From: Sphingomonas caeni
GTDB lineage: Bacteria > Pseudomonadota > Alphaproteobacteria > Sphingomonadales > Sphingomonadaceae
Reading direction: 5' to 3'
DNA length: 64,000 bases
Assembly (NCBI RefSeq): GCF_026013415.1
Contig: NZ_JAPDOK010000003.1
Coordinates: 1 to 64,000, forward strand
Shown here: positions 1-9,151 of the stretch, piece after piece
How positions within the stretch are numbered: position 1 is the stretch's first letter
Layout: each line of letters begins with the position of its first letter
The notes under the pieces: model-generated
The model's database searches: none
Told to the model about the DNA's origin: nothing
The model's input: only the letters and a program-made list of their open reading frames with translations
Made by a program: the position numbers and the translations under genes

Positions 1-1
1 C

Positions 2-79
2 GCCATGCGCGCCGACAAAACCGATCAGAGCTTCAAAGCTTGCATCTATCTCGCCGCAGCCGTCATCAACTCACGATGA
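2..79 (+). pseudogene. IS5-type transposase, C-terminal end (cut by window edge)
   Basis: Only the last 25 codons lie in the window, ending with TGA at 77-79. The visible peptide contains DKTDQSFKACIYLAAAVI. It resembles the conserved C-terminus of IS5-family DDE transposases, where a D-K/R-x-x-x-S-F-x-A-x-x-x-A-A-x-V-I pattern closes the protein. The rest is off the left edge, so it cannot be said whether the gene is intact. The bases after the stop probably include the IS end, but without the other end the inverted repeat cannot be verified. Confidence 0.7.
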
Positions 80-173
80 ATCTCAACAGGCCCTAGGGTA
101 ACACTGCCCCGCATGTTTTGCGCCGCGCAGTTTTCCGGGGAAACGCGGGGTTCGCGATGCGCGGATCGACAGA

Positions 174-235
174 GTCAAAGAGCGGCCGGAGCGACCGGCT
201 GCGCGAGCAAAGCAGGCGAAATCCTACATTTCAAG
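174..235. repeat. Dispersed intergenic repeat, copy 1
   Basis: The block starts GTCAAAGAGCGGCCG, contains a small GC hairpin (GGCCGG/CCGGCT around 183-199) and ends GCAGGCGAAATCCTACATTT with CAAG after it. Closely similar blocks lie at 9152-9212 and 20450-20513. GAAAT...ATTTC near the end is a short inverted repeat. About 60 bases upstream (130-170) also resemble the sequence before copy 2. The rest of 80-314 shows no convincing gene. Confidence 0.7.
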
Positions 236-264
236 GGCCTGGGGACTCAACAAATCCCCTCCAA

Positions 265-293
265 CAAAAAAGGCCGCCCCCGAAGGGACGGCC
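265..293 (-). terminator. Rho-independent terminator of the autotransporter gene
   Basis: On the minus strand GGCCGTCCC-TTCG-GGGGCGGCC forms a 9-bp stem (with a G-T pair) and UUCG-type tetraloop, followed by six or more T. It lies about 20 bases after the autotransporter stop codon. Confidence 0.85.
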
Positions 294-314
294 CTCTTTG
301 CCCTGATCGTCCGA

Positions 315-3300
315 TCAGAAGCGGAACGAGATCGAGCCGCGATAGGCCTGGCCCGAGACATCGTCGCGCGCGACCGTCGTTTCGGCCGAGACCGAGAGAT
401 CGACCGAGCCCGCGGTGACCGAAAGACCGCCGCCGACTTCGAAATAGTCGGTGTCCTGGCTGTTCAGATCGAACAGCACATTGCCGCCGATGCCGCCGCC
501 CGCAAGGTTCGCACCGATCACGTTCGGACGATCGTTGAACTCATGGACATAGGTGCCGCTCAGGAATGGACGGACCTTCGGACCGGTGCCGGTGAAGGAC
601 AGGCCCGCACGGCCCTGGAGGCTGTTGATCGGCCGGCGATCGACCGCCAGCGCCATCGGGCCGCCGGTTTCGTTGGTCTTCGAGAAGCCGATATGGGTCG
701 CGCGGCCGGCGACGCGCGGCGTCACCCGGATGCTGCCCAGATCGAAGTCCCCGCCGAGCCCGACTTCGCTGACCACGACCAGCGAACCGCTGTTCGAACG
801 CAGCGTATAGGGCGTGCCGACAAAGGTCACCGTCCGCCGCGTGCTGCCATCGAGCAGGCCCGCGGTGATCGACGAGTCGAGGACCAGACCGCCCTTGGTC
901 TGGATCTTGCTGTAGATCGAGCCCTGATAGAGGCTGGCGCTGGCATTGTTGCCCAGGAACGCCCCGGTGCCGTCGAGCTTGCTGTACGACGCGGTGAAAC
1001 CGATCGCGGTGTTGTCGTCCCAGGTCTCGAGACCCGCGGCGACGTACCAGCCGTCATAATCGTCACGACCGCCAACGCCGTTCATCGAGGCGCTGTCGCC
1101 CTTCAGATAGCCGCCCGCGACGAAGGCGCTCATGCCTTCCGGAAGCGCACCTTCCTCGACCATCGGCGCGGTGGCGTCGGCCGCGGCGCTCATGTCGAAG
1201 CCCATGCCCGAAAGCCCGGCGACGCTGCGATTGGCGAGGCCCATCGCGGCGATCTGGTTCGGCGCGCCGTAACGGGCGAAGGTGCCGCCCGTGCTGCCCG
1301 GATCGAGCTCGGTCAGACGCTGATGGATGAAGCCCTGCATCTGATCCACGCCGGCGATGCCGAGCGACTGGACGGTCGTGTAGGCGGCCGGGCGGAGCCC
1401 ATCGAGGTTCGACTTGATCGTCGCCGCATTCTGCAGGTCGAGCGGGCCATAGAGCCCGTCATAGCGCCCCGCCTGGCTGCGGTTCTTGTCGAGCATCAGC
1501 GCGTAGGAGAAGGCGACCGGATCGCTCATCGGGACGACGTTGCCATAGAGATTGGTCGACAGCGTCATCGTGACCGCATTGGCGGTGTAGGTCAGCTTCG
1601 GCAGCAGGATCGCGCTCAGCGAGGTGGGCGTGAGGAACTGCCCCGAAATACCGCCTTCCGAGGTGAGGATCGTATAGGTGTTGCCGCCGCGCAGATCGGC
1701 CGAGCTGCCGTTGAAGATCAGGCGGCCGCCGAGATTGGCGAGGCCGGTACCGGCGCCGTTGCGGTTGACGACGATCTTGTCCGAGAAGCCGTTGGTCCCG
1801 AGATCGACCAGATAGGTGTTGCCCGAGGACAGGACGATGTTGCCGCGGAAGGTGAGGCTGCCGAAGCTCCCCGCGGTGCCCGCCGCGCCCGGCGAGATGG
1901 TGCCCGCCACGCTGGTGAAGAACGGCACGGTGATCGTGCCGGTGCCGTTCAGGCCGCCTGCCATCATGAAATAGTCGCCGGGCGAGGTCAGCGTGCCGTT
2001 GACCTGCATCGTGCCGGTGATCTGGTTGATGTCCATCAGGCTGGTGAGCGAGCCGGTCGACGTGATGTTGAGCGCGGCACCCGCGCCGGCGATGCCGAAG
2101 CGGTCGATCGTCACGGCGGTGTCGAGCGTAGTGGTGCCGGTGGCCGACAGCGTCACGTCGAAGAAGCGCGGCTTGACCGCGCCGCCGCCGTTCAGGTTGT
2201 TCGGCACGAAGTTGGTCGCGCCGGGCAGGCCGTTGTCGATCGTCGCGGCGGGGAGCGCGTTGGCGGTGACGCTGTCGCCGCTGCCGCCCGCCTGGGCCTC
2301 ACGCTGGACGCCGCCGGCGTCGAGCGTCTGCGAAACCGGGGTGCCGAGGCCGTCGATCGAGACGATCGCGCGGCCGTTGCTCACGCCCACCGGAACCTCG
2401 CCCGTGCCTTCGGTGCCGATCGGTTTAGCCTCGATCGTCTCGACGCCCGTCGACATGTCCTGGCAGTCGCTGACGCCGCCCGACTGGAAACAGGCCTGGC
2501 CCCAGGTGCCGCTGTTGCCGGTGGTGCCCGCTCCGAGGCTGCCCGGCACGCCGTTGATCGCGTTGCCGTTCGAATCGAGGATGATGTAGTTGGGATCGAG
2601 GTTCGAGACCCAGTGGGTCGGATCGGTCCAGTTGGCGTTGCCCGCGACCGACGAGACATAGTGGTACGGGTTGTTCGCCGCGACCCAGTCCCAATAGAGG
2701 TAGAGCGGCTGATAGAAGCTCGCCGTGCCATAGCCGTTGAACGGCTGGCCGTTGAAGAACTGGCGATAGCCGCCCGAGAGCACGCCGAGGATCAGCTGCT
2801 TGGCGACGGGGACGCCGCCGATCCGGGTGAGGATCAGCGGGCCGCCGGAGTCGCCGCTGGCGGTGATGCCTTCCTGGCTGAGGCCGCCGTTGCGGCCCGG
2901 GGTCGCATTGTCGCGCCACGCGTTGAAGTCGAACGCGCTCGGCGGGTTCGCCGTGCCACGGCGGGGATCGTCGAAGTCGATCCAGTAGAGATTCTGCGGA
3001 TTGTCGGTCGCGGCGCCGCCGAACAGGAAATTCTCGAACTGGTCGAGCGAGGCGAGGCCGCCCAGAATGTTCTCCGCGATGCGGCGGCGGAAATCGATGC
3101 CGCCGGTCGAACCGGTCGAGGCTGTGCCGTTATTGCCGTAGCCGGCGAGGCCCACCGTATAGCCGGCGCCGTCCGCGGCGTTGATTGGCCGCGCGGGCAG
3201 CGCCGAGAAGAGCAGGGCCCAGGTCGGCACATTCTTCGCGGGCGTATCGAGCGCGGCGACCGCGACATCGGCCTGGAGGAAGCCCCCGGTGCCTTGGGCA

Positions 3301-3944
3301 TTGACGCCCGAATTGGGCGCGTTCGAGAGCTGGTTGTAGGTCACCCAGTTCGAATTGTAGAGGAAGGTGCCGGTGTTGGTGTTGCCGCTGCCGCCGATCG
3401 CCTTCAGCCAGGCCTGGATAGAGGGCAGATTGTTGTTGTTGAAGCCGAAGCTGATGCCGGTGCCGCCATTGCCATAGCCATAGCTGGCGGCCGGGGCGGT
3501 GTTCACGCAGTGCGCGGCGAAGATCACCGTGCGCGGGTTGATCAGCGACGCGGTGCAGAGACCGACAAAGCCGCCGCCCGAATCCACCACCATCTGGCCG
3601 ACGCCGGTGACGGGCACGGTATCACGATCGGTGATCGTGGTGTTCGGGGTCTGGCCCGGTCCCGCCGGCGGATTGGCGATGACGATCTGCGGCTCGGGAA
3701 CCGCCACGCGGTTGTCCAGGCGGGTCAGTGCGACGCGCTCGGTATCGTCCCAAACCGGGCGATCGCTTGCGCTCTGCGACTCACGGACCACATCCTGCCA
3801 CGCCGGACGCTCGACCGCCGTGGGGTCGTTGCCGGTCGGATCGTTGATCTCGGCATGCGCCACCGGCACCAGCGCGAGGCAGAGGCCCGCGGCAGAGGTG
3901 AGCAGAGTCGCACGAACCGAGCGTGAATAACGGACATTATTCAT
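315..3944 (-). CDS. Autotransporter with N-terminal trypsin-like (S1) protease domain
   Basis: A 1209-residue secreted protein that starts at the ATG at 3944. That start is preceded by GGGGGAAA and gives a clean signal peptide (MNNVRYSRSVRATLL...ending near AHA). An in-frame upstream start would spoil the signal. The S1 catalytic triad is visible: His in FAAHC near residue 145, Asp in the ADVAV segment near 226, and Ser in GDSGGP near 366. A long passenger with beta-helix-like repeats follows. The last ~280 residues look like an autotransporter beta-barrel ending in the outer-membrane signature SFRF. It should insert in the outer membrane and display or release the protease. The substrate is unknown. 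It is monocistronic, with its own terminator. Confidence 0.85.
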   Translation of the reverse strand: MNNVRYSRSVRATLLTSAAGLCLALVPVAHAEINDPTGNDPTAVERPAWQDVVRESQSASDRPVWDDTERVALTRLDNRVAVPEPQIVIANPPAGPGQTPNTTITDRDTVPVTGVGQMVVDSGGGFVGLCTASLINPRTVIFAAHCVNTAPAASYGYGNGGTGISFGFNNNNLPSIQAWLKAIGGSGNTNTGTFLYNSNWVTYNQLSNAPNSGVNAQGTGGFLQADVAVAALDTPAKNVPTWALLFSALPARPINAADGAGYTVGLAGYGNNGTASTGSTGGIDFRRRIAENILGGLASLDQFENFLFGGAATDNPQNLYWIDFDDPRRGTANPPSAFDFNAWRDNATPGRNGGLSQEGITASGDSGGPLILTRIGGVPVAKQLILGVLSGGYRQFFNGQPFNGYGTASFYQPLYLYWDWVAANNPYHYVSSVAGNANWTDPTHWVSNLDPNYIILDSNGNAINGVPGSLGAGTTGNSGTWGQACFQSGGVSDCQDMSTGVETIEAKPIGTEGTGEVPVGVSNGRAIVSIDGLGTPVSQTLDAGGVQREAQAGGSGDSVTANALPAATIDNGLPGATNFVPNNLNGGGAVKPRFFDVTLSATGTTTLDTAVTIDRFGIAGAGAALNITSTGSLTSLMDINQITGTMQVNGTLTSPGDYFMMAGGLNGTGTITVPFFTSVAGTISPGAAGTAGSFGSLTFRGNIVLSSGNTYLVDLGTNGFSDKIVVNRNGAGTGLANLGGRLIFNGSSADLRGGNTYTILTSEGGISGQFLTPTSLSAILLPKLTYTANAVTMTLSTNLYGNVVPMSDPVAFSYALMLDKNRSQAGRYDGLYGPLDLQNAATIKSNLDGLRPAAYTTVQSLGIAGVDQMQGFIHQRLTELDPGSTGGTFARYGAPNQIAAMGLANRSVAGLSGMGFDMSAAADATAPMVEEGALPEGMSAFVAGGYLKGDSASMNGVGGRDDYDGWYVAAGLETWDDNTAIGFTASYSKLDGTGAFLGNNASASLYQGSIYSKIQTKGGLVLDSSITAGLLDGSTRRTVTFVGTPYTLRSNSGSLVVVSEVGLGGDFDLGSIRVTPRVAGRATHIGFSKTNETGGPMALAVDRRPINSLQGRAGLSFTGTGPKVRPFLSGTYVHEFNDRPNVIGANLAGGGIGGNVLFDLNSQDTDYFEVGGGLSVTAGSVDLSVSAETTVARDDVSGQAYRGSISFRF

Positions 3945-4103
3945 TTGGAATTTCCCCCGAATCTCGGAGACTCGCACATATCGAGTCCCGGCCAGAAGCA
4001 CAGGCTATTGTCGCGGGCGCGTCTACTCAAGCATCTTTTGACGCTAAATGATTGGCAACAGGGAGTTGATGCGCGGGGGCAACACTTGGCGCAAGCGCAA
4101 GGA

Positions 4104-4853
4104 TCAGCGCAAACGCGTGCCGATCAGCGTTCCCTTGGTTCCGGCATGGACCAGCTTGAACTCGAAATTGGGCCAGCGTTTCTTCCATTTGCGCGCGATG
4201 ACGCGTTCGCCGGGCCGCGCGGCATCGTCGAGCAACACCGTGCCGCCGACCGGAATCCGGTCGAACAGGCTGTCGGCGGCGCCGCGGACATAGGGATGGA
4301 TCGCCCAGGGCGGGCCATCGATGACGAGCAGGTCGATCTCGGCGGGCAGCGGCCCGTGATCATACCATACTCCCGGCCAGCCATTGGGAGAGGGCCGGAA
4401 GGGCGTCGCGCGCAGATCGGCCTCGACGCCATTGTCGTGGAGCCATTCGCGCGTCGCGGTGACGAAGCCGGCATGCTGGTCGCAGCTGATCTGCTTGCCC
4501 CCGCCGTTGAGCTGGAGCGCGCGCGCGACGACCAGGCTCGACGCACCCGCGCCGAATTCGACCACGGTCCGGGGGCGGTGCTGCTCGATATGGTCGACGA
4601 TCAGATGGAGGAAGCCGGTATCGGCCTTCCAGCTGCCGAGATAGGGAAGCGCATCGGGCGCGAGGCCGAGCCGCTCGATCAGGCGCTGCTTCTCGGCCTT
4701 GGTGCCGCCCGAAAGGCTGCGCACCAGCCAGGGCCAGCCGATCACGCCGAACACCATCACATGGGCAACATCGGAGAAGGAGCGCTTCGCGTCGGCGGGC
4801 CAGGCCCCATCATCCGCCAGCGGCAGCAGGGACGTCATTTCACGCGATGTCAT
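4104..4853 (-). CDS. Class I SAM-dependent methyltransferase
   Basis: 249 residues. The SAM-binding motif I is clear (VVEFGAGASSLVVARAL near residue 95) and a later acidic strand reads EIDLLVIDGPPWAIHP, where motif IV is expected. The overall form resembles small-molecule or glycan-type methyltransferases of the Methyltransf_24 kind. The substrate cannot be told from the sequence. It is transcribed from its own promoter, convergent with nothing obvious. The start chosen is the first ATG; a second in-frame ATG five codons on is possible. Confidence 0.7.
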   Translation of the reverse strand: MTSREMTSLLPLADDGAWPADAKRSFSDVAHVMVFGVIGWPWLVRSLSGGTKAEKQRLIERLGLAPDALPYLGSWKADTGFLHLIVDHIEQHRPRTVVEFGAGASSLVVARALQLNGGGKQISCDQHAGFVTATREWLHDNGVEADLRATPFRPSPNGWPGVWYDHGPLPAEIDLLVIDGPPWAIHPYVRGAADSLFDRIPVGGTVLLDDAARPGERVIARKWKKRWPNFEFKLVHAGTKGTLIGTRLR

Positions 4854-4994
4854 CGACTCTCACTCTCCCCCGAAAGCGGCTGGCGTGGACCCAACACCAC
4901 GTGCCCCCAAGCGCCTCGGTGACGGCTCAGTGGCAGTCAACAGCGGCGAGAGCAAGGCAGGTTAGGTGTGGGGCCGGAACGAGGTGCGGGATGA

Positions 4995-5116
4995 TCCTCC
5001 CCCGGAGGGGGAGGGGGCCGCCAAAGGCGGTGGAGGGGTAGTTTCCGCGAGCGCTTCCGCTTGTGGAGACTACCCCTCCGTCAGGCTGCGCCCGCCACCT
5101 CCCCTCCGGGGGAGGA
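4995..5116. repeat. Long imperfect inverted repeat (sphingomonad REP-like element)
   Basis: The outer arms TCCTCCCCCGGAGGGG and CCCCTCCGGGGGAGGA are complementary, as are GGAGGGGTAGT and ACTACCCCTCC nearer the centre. The element has the pattern of the palindromic intergenic elements common in sphingomonad genomes. It sits directly upstream of the GbsR-type operon promoter. The rest of 4854-5131 shows no gene. Confidence 0.75.
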
Positions 5117-5131
5117 TTGAGAGGAAGACTC

Positions 5132-5177
5132 TTGACTCCCACACCCACATTCCTCATATTTCTGTTATGACAGAAAT
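5132..5177 (+). promoter_or_regulatory. Promoter and start-codon palindrome of the GbsR-type operon
   Basis: TTGACT (5132-5137), a 17-base spacer and CATATT (5155-5160) make a good sigma-70 promoter. The expected start of transcription, about 7 bases on, is the A of the ATG at 5167, which would give a leaderless mRNA. A perfect inverted repeat, ATTTCTGT-TATG-ACAGAAAT (5158-5177), overlaps the -10 element, the start site and the start codon. This is the expected place for an autorepressor operator. Confidence 0.6.
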
Positions 5178-5727
5178 TACCGATACCACGGATCTGCTCC
5201 CACCCGCCGTCCAGCAGTTCGTGCTGCACTGGGGCGAGATGGGTGGGCAGTGGGGGGTCAACCGCTCGGTCGCGCAGATCCATGCGCTGCTGTACCTCAG
5301 CGACCGCCCGCTCAACGCCGAGGAGATCAGCGACACGCTGAGGATCGCGCGGAGCAACACCTCGAACAGCCTCAAGGAACTGCTCGGCTGGAAGCTCATC
5401 CGCCGCGCGCCCGTGATGGGCGACCGGCGCGACCACTACGAAGCCGAGGTCGATCTGTGGCAGATGCTCACCCGGATCGCCCAGGGCCGCAAGGAACGCG
5501 AGGTCGACCCCGCCGTGGCGGCGCTCAAGACCTGCACCGAGGAGGCACGGCGCGACCGCCGCATCTCGTCCGTGGCGCGCGAGCGGATCGAGAATATGCA
5601 CGAGTTCGTGCTGACGATGGACGACTGGTACAACCAGATGATGGCCATCCCCCCCAGCCGCCTCGCGATGCTGGTGGCGATGGGCAAGCGCGTCCTCGCC
5701 TTCCTGCCCAAGGCCAAGGAAAAATAG
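5167..5727 (+). CDS. GbsR/MarR-family transcriptional regulator
   Basis: 186 residues with a winged helix-turn-helix of the GbsR type. The N-terminal half contains RSVAQIHALLYLSDRPLNAE, followed by a recognition region (IARSNTSNSLKEL) and a wing (RRAPVMGDRRDHYEA). A helical C-terminal dimerisation part follows. The ATG at 5167 is chosen because the protein begins there with MTEITDTTD and a promoter lies immediately upstream. It heads an operon of two DUF4166-domain genes and two membrane proteins, and a palindrome over its own start codon suggests autoregulation. The inducer is unknown. Confidence 0.8.
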   Translation: MTEITDTTDLLPPAVQQFVLHWGEMGGQWGVNRSVAQIHALLYLSDRPLNAEEISDTLRIARSNTSNSLKELLGWKLIRRAPVMGDRRDHYEAEVDLWQMLTRIAQGRKEREVDPAVAALKTCTEEARRDRRISSVARERIENMHEFVLTMDDWYNQMMAIPPSRLAMLVAMGKRVLAFLPKAKEK

Positions 5728-5736
5728 GAGGCGGCG

Positions 5737-6435
5737 ATGGAAGCAGCTGTGCAATGGTGGGGCGAACCGATCCGCCGGCGCTGCCGCGACTGGCATCGCC
5801 CGCTTGCCTTGGCCGCGGCCGCCGGAGACGCGCCGTTCCGCCGCCTGCTCGGCGAGGCGCGTTGGCAGGCGCTGCCCGAGGCGACGCGCCGCCGCTTCGC
5901 GCGCCATGTCGGGCCGGGGGCCTGCGTCTCCTATGTCGGCGAAGTGACCGAGTGCCGCACCAGCCGGATGGGCCGGCTGCTCGCCCAGGCCGGGCGGCTG
6001 GCCGGCGCGCCGCTGCCGCTCGGGCACGAGACGGGCGTCGCCGCGAGCGTGAGCGTGACCGGCGACGCAGAAGGCTGTGCGCAATATTGGACGCGGCAAT
6101 ATAGCCGCGCGCACGGCTTCCCCCAGGTGGTGCACAGCGCCAAGCGCTTCGCCGGGCCGACCGGGCTCGAGGAGTATCTGGGGCTCGGCCTCGGCATCGC
6201 GCTCCGGCTGGATGCGGTGGACGACACATTGCTGTTCGTCAGCGATCATTATTTCGTGAAGCTGGGCGGGTTTCGCTTCCGGCTGCCCGACTGGCTGGCG
6301 CCGGGACGGATGGTGGTGGGCCATGTCGAGCTGGGCGAGGGCCGCTTCGCCTTCACGCTCGATCTGGTGCATCCGCTGTTCGGAGAGCTGATCCATCAGC
6401 TGGCGGTGTTCGCGGATTGCGAGATGGGGGCATGA
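5737..6435 (+). CDS. DUF4166 domain protein
   Basis: 232 residues. The C-terminal half carries the DUF4166 pattern GGFRFRLPDWLAPGRM followed by HPLFGELIHQLAVF at the end. The N-terminal ~60 residues are basic and helical. No biochemical role is established for this family. The gene starts nine bases after the regulator and overlaps the next gene by ATGA, so it is part of one operon. The same domain occurs again at the C-terminus of the protein at 7309-8970. Confidence 0.75.
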   Translation: MEAAVQWWGEPIRRRCRDWHRPLALAAAAGDAPFRRLLGEARWQALPEATRRRFARHVGPGACVSYVGEVTECRTSRMGRLLAQAGRLAGAPLPLGHETGVAASVSVTGDAEGCAQYWTRQYSRAHGFPQVVHSAKRFAGPTGLEEYLGLGLGIALRLDAVDDTLLFVSDHYFVKLGGFRFRLPDWLAPGRMVVGHVELGEGRFAFTLDLVHPLFGELIHQLAVFADCEMGA

Positions 6436-6881
6436 GCGAGAACCGTCTGACCGCGGCGATCCGGCTTGCGCCCCTCGCCGCGGCGCTCACGCCCGGCGCG
6501 TTGCTGCTCGCCGGCTCGCTGACCACGATCCGGGCGGACGAGTGGCTCTACCTCCCGGGCGGAATCCTCTTCTTCGGTTTCTGGTCGCTGGTGATCGGAT
6601 ATCCGATCGCCTTGATGCACGGGCTGGTGGGGTCGTGGCTGTATCGCTGGCTATCCCGCTACCGGCCGGTGCGCTGGTGGACCGCCGGAGCGGCGGGCGG
6701 CGCGATCGGCGCCTTGCCGGTGACGATCCTGCAGGGCGCAAATGCGCTCATTCGCGATGGCTGGGCGAACCCGGACGCGGGCGGCCCGGAGCTGCCACTG
6801 ATATTGGGTGCGGCGGGCGTGGTCGGCGGCCTCGTCTTCTGGTGGATCCTTCGCGGCGGCGAGCGGGAGATGATGGCATGA
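6432..6881 (+). CDS. Small integral membrane protein
   Basis: 149 residues with about four hydrophobic helices (around residues 15-35, 40-65, 85-105 and 122-142) and basic loops. There is no recognised family. The ATG at 6432 overlaps the stop of the preceding DUF4166 gene (ATGA), and its own stop overlaps the next start in the same way, so translation is probably coupled. It probably acts with its neighbours at the inner membrane. Confidence 0.65.
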   Translation: MSENRLTAAIRLAPLAAALTPGALLLAGSLTTIRADEWLYLPGGILFFGFWSLVIGYPIALMHGLVGSWLYRWLSRYRPVRWWTAGAAGGAIGALPVTILQGANALIRDGWANPDAGGPELPLILGAAGVVGGLVFWWILRGGEREMMA

Positions 6882-7312
6882 GCAGCGCATCCCCCTCTCC
6901 CTGGCCGCAGCTTCGGGCGGTCGCGATTACCGCGCTGGTGGCGGCGGTGGCGGGCGACATCCTGTTCTGCATCGCCACCGGACAGTTCGAGGTCACGACG
7001 GCGTTCCTGATGCTGTGGGGCTTCTTCCTGATCGCCGCCGCGCACATCGCGCTGGCAGCGCCGCCGATCGCGCGCATCGTGATCGGCAGCCAGCCGCTCA
7101 CCCCGTTCAACTGCGCGCTCACGGGCATGCTGGCGGGCGTGCTCCCGACGGCGGCGTTCCTCGTGATCGGCGTGGCCGCGCAGACCTATCTGGGGAACGC
7201 GGTCGATCTGCGCGAATGGCTGTTCGGGCTCGTCGGAATGGCGATCTGCGGCATCGTCGCGGGGCTGGTGTTCGAGGCTGTCTCCCCGGCGCGGGGCGGG
7301 AGGCGCGGATGA
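6878..7312 (+). CDS. Small integral membrane protein
   Basis: 144 residues with four predicted membrane helices, separated by short loops. It is similar in size and layout to the protein encoded just upstream, though the two share little obvious sequence. Overlapping ATGA junctions on both sides (6878-6881 and 7309-7312) tie it to the operon. Function unknown. Confidence 0.65.
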   Translation: MSSASPSPWPQLRAVAITALVAAVAGDILFCIATGQFEVTTAFLMLWGFFLIAAAHIALAAPPIARIVIGSQPLTPFNCALTGMLAGVLPTAAFLVIGVAAQTYLGNAVDLREWLFGLVGMAICGIVAGLVFEAVSPARGGRRG

Positions 7313-8970
7313 GCCGCATCCTCGTCATCGGCGGCTATGGCGGGTTCGGCGCGCGGCTGAGCCGGCGGCTGCTTGCAGGCGGGCACGAGGTGCTCGTCGC
7401 GGGGCGGAGCATGGAGAAGGCGGTGGCCTTTTGCGCGGGGCTCGAAGGGGCGGAGCCGATCCAGGCGGACCGCGCCCACGGGATCGGCATGGCGATGGCG
7501 CGGCATCGGCCCGATCTGGTGATCGACGCGGCGGGGCCGTTCCAGGCGAGCGGCTATACCGTGCCCGAGGCATGCATCGCGATGCGCATCCCCTATCTCG
7601 ACCTAGCCGACGGCCGCGATTTCGTGACCGGGATCGCGGCGCTCGACAAAGCCGCGCGCGCGGCGGGGGTGCCGATCATCGCGGGTGCCTCGAGCGTGCC
7701 GGCGCTGTCGGGCGCGGTGGTGCGGGCGATGACGGCGGATATGGGCCGGATCGACAGCGTGGAAATGGCGATCAGCGCCTCGAACCGCGCCAGCGCGGGC
7801 GCTTCGATCGCCGCGGCGATGCTGAGCTATATCGGGCGGTCGGTGACGCTGTGGCGCGGCAAACGCTGGGAGGTGGCGCATGGCTGGCAGGAGATGGTGC
7901 GCGAGCCCTTCCTGATGCGCGACGGCAGCGGGTTCCGGCGGCTGGTGGGGATTGCCGATGTGCCCGATCACGCGATCGTGCCCGAAGCGCTGCCGGGCCG
8001 TCCGAGCGTGACCTTCCGTGCCGGGACCGAGCTCGATTTCCAGATGGCGGTGCTGTGGTTGCTGAGCTGGCCGGTGCGCTGGGGCTGGCTGACCTCGCTG
8101 CTGCCGCTCCGGCGCCTGCTCCTCCCGCTCTACCGGATGACGGCGCGGCTGGGCGGCGACCGATCGGCGATGCACATCACGGTGCGCGGGAGCGGGATCG
8201 AGCGGCGCTGGACGATCCTCGCCTGGAATGGCGAGGGCCCCGAAATCCCGACGCTTGCGGCGGAGATACTGGCGGGGGACATCCTCGCCGGACGCGTCGA
8301 GGCGGGCGCGCGCAACGCCTGGTTCGAGCTGACGCCGGAGCGGTTCGAGCCGCTGTTCGCGGGGCTGGCGGTGCGGCACGAGACGGTCGAGCGTGCGCTG
8401 CCGGCGCCGCTTTACGCGCGGGCGATGGGCGCGCGGTTCGCCGCGCTCCCGCCGCTCGTCCGCGCGATCCATGAGGTTCAGGCGGACGGCGGCGCGGAGG
8501 GCGAGGGGATGGTGACGCGCGGCGCCAACCCGCTCGCGGGGCTGTTCGCGGCGATGATGGGGATGCCCCCGTCGGGGAGCACCCCGCTCCATGTCGGTTT
8601 TGCCGAACGTGACGGCGAGGAACGCTGGACCCGCGATTTCGGCGGACACCGCTTCGCCAGCGTGCTGAGCGAACGCGAAGGCGGCGTGACCGAGCGTTTC
8701 GGCCCGTTGCGCTTCGGCTTCGACCTGCCCTCCGATGGCGAGGGGCTGCGCATGGTGCTGAGCGGCTGGAGCCTGTTCCGCATCCCCCTGCCGCGCTTCC
8801 TCGCCCCGCGCATCGCCGCGCGCGAATGGCAGGAGGGGGAGCGCTTCCGCTTCGAGGTCGAGGTGACGATGCCGCTGATCGGGCGGATCGTCCACTATAC
8901 CGGCTGGCTGCGACCGATCGGGCTGGAGAAGGCGTGGCCGGAGCGGCATCGGGCTTTCGCTTCGCCTTAG
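7309..8970 (+). CDS. Saccharopine dehydrogenase-like NAD(P)-binding protein fused to DUF4166
   Basis: 553 residues. The N-terminus is a Rossmann fold (RILVIGGYGGFGARLSRRLL) of the saccharopine-dehydrogenase-like family, which often acts on lipids or amino acids, followed by a membrane-associating segment near 245-275. From about residue 385 the chain becomes a DUF4166 domain (LRFGFDLPSDGEG and the closing VHYTGWLRP). Such fusions suggest that the stand-alone DUF4166 protein in the same operon works on the same substrate. It is the last gene of the GbsR-led operon. Confidence 0.75.
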   Translation: MSRILVIGGYGGFGARLSRRLLAGGHEVLVAGRSMEKAVAFCAGLEGAEPIQADRAHGIGMAMARHRPDLVIDAAGPFQASGYTVPEACIAMRIPYLDLADGRDFVTGIAALDKAARAAGVPIIAGASSVPALSGAVVRAMTADMGRIDSVEMAISASNRASAGASIAAAMLSYIGRSVTLWRGKRWEVAHGWQEMVREPFLMRDGSGFRRLVGIADVPDHAIVPEALPGRPSVTFRAGTELDFQMAVLWLLSWPVRWGWLTSLLPLRRLLLPLYRMTARLGGDRSAMHITVRGSGIERRWTILAWNGEGPEIPTLAAEILAGDILAGRVEAGARNAWFELTPERFEPLFAGLAVRHETVERALPAPLYARAMGARFAALPPLVRAIHEVQADGGAEGEGMVTRGANPLAGLFAAMMGMPPSGSTPLHVGFAERDGEERWTRDFGGHRFASVLSEREGGVTERFGPLRFGFDLPSDGEGLRMVLSGWSLFRIPLPRFLAPRIAAREWQEGERFRFEVEVTMPLIGRIVHYTGWLRPIGLEKAWPERHRAFASP

Positions 8971-9151
8971 GCCGAGCTGGTCCCAGCATGCGGAACTTCA
9001 CACTAGCTTCACACTGCCAGGCGGTGTTCGAGGCCTTCTGAAAGGTCCCGCAACTCGCGATCATTCGTGACCTTTGCCCGAGGGGAAACGCGCAGATTGT
9101 TGGATAGCCCGGGCGCTGCGCGGATGCGCGGAGGGATGGGGGATCGACGGA

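Noticed and set aside
543..3926. 1127-codon open frame on the plus strand opposite the autotransporter
   Set aside because: Its composition (Arg, Asp, Ala, Val) is that of an antisense frame in GC-rich DNA; the minus strand has signal peptide, protease triad and beta-barrel.
4927..6396. 489-codon minus-strand frame
   Set aside because: Covers the GbsR promoter, palindrome and two plus-strand genes with recognised domains; no ribosome site or motif.
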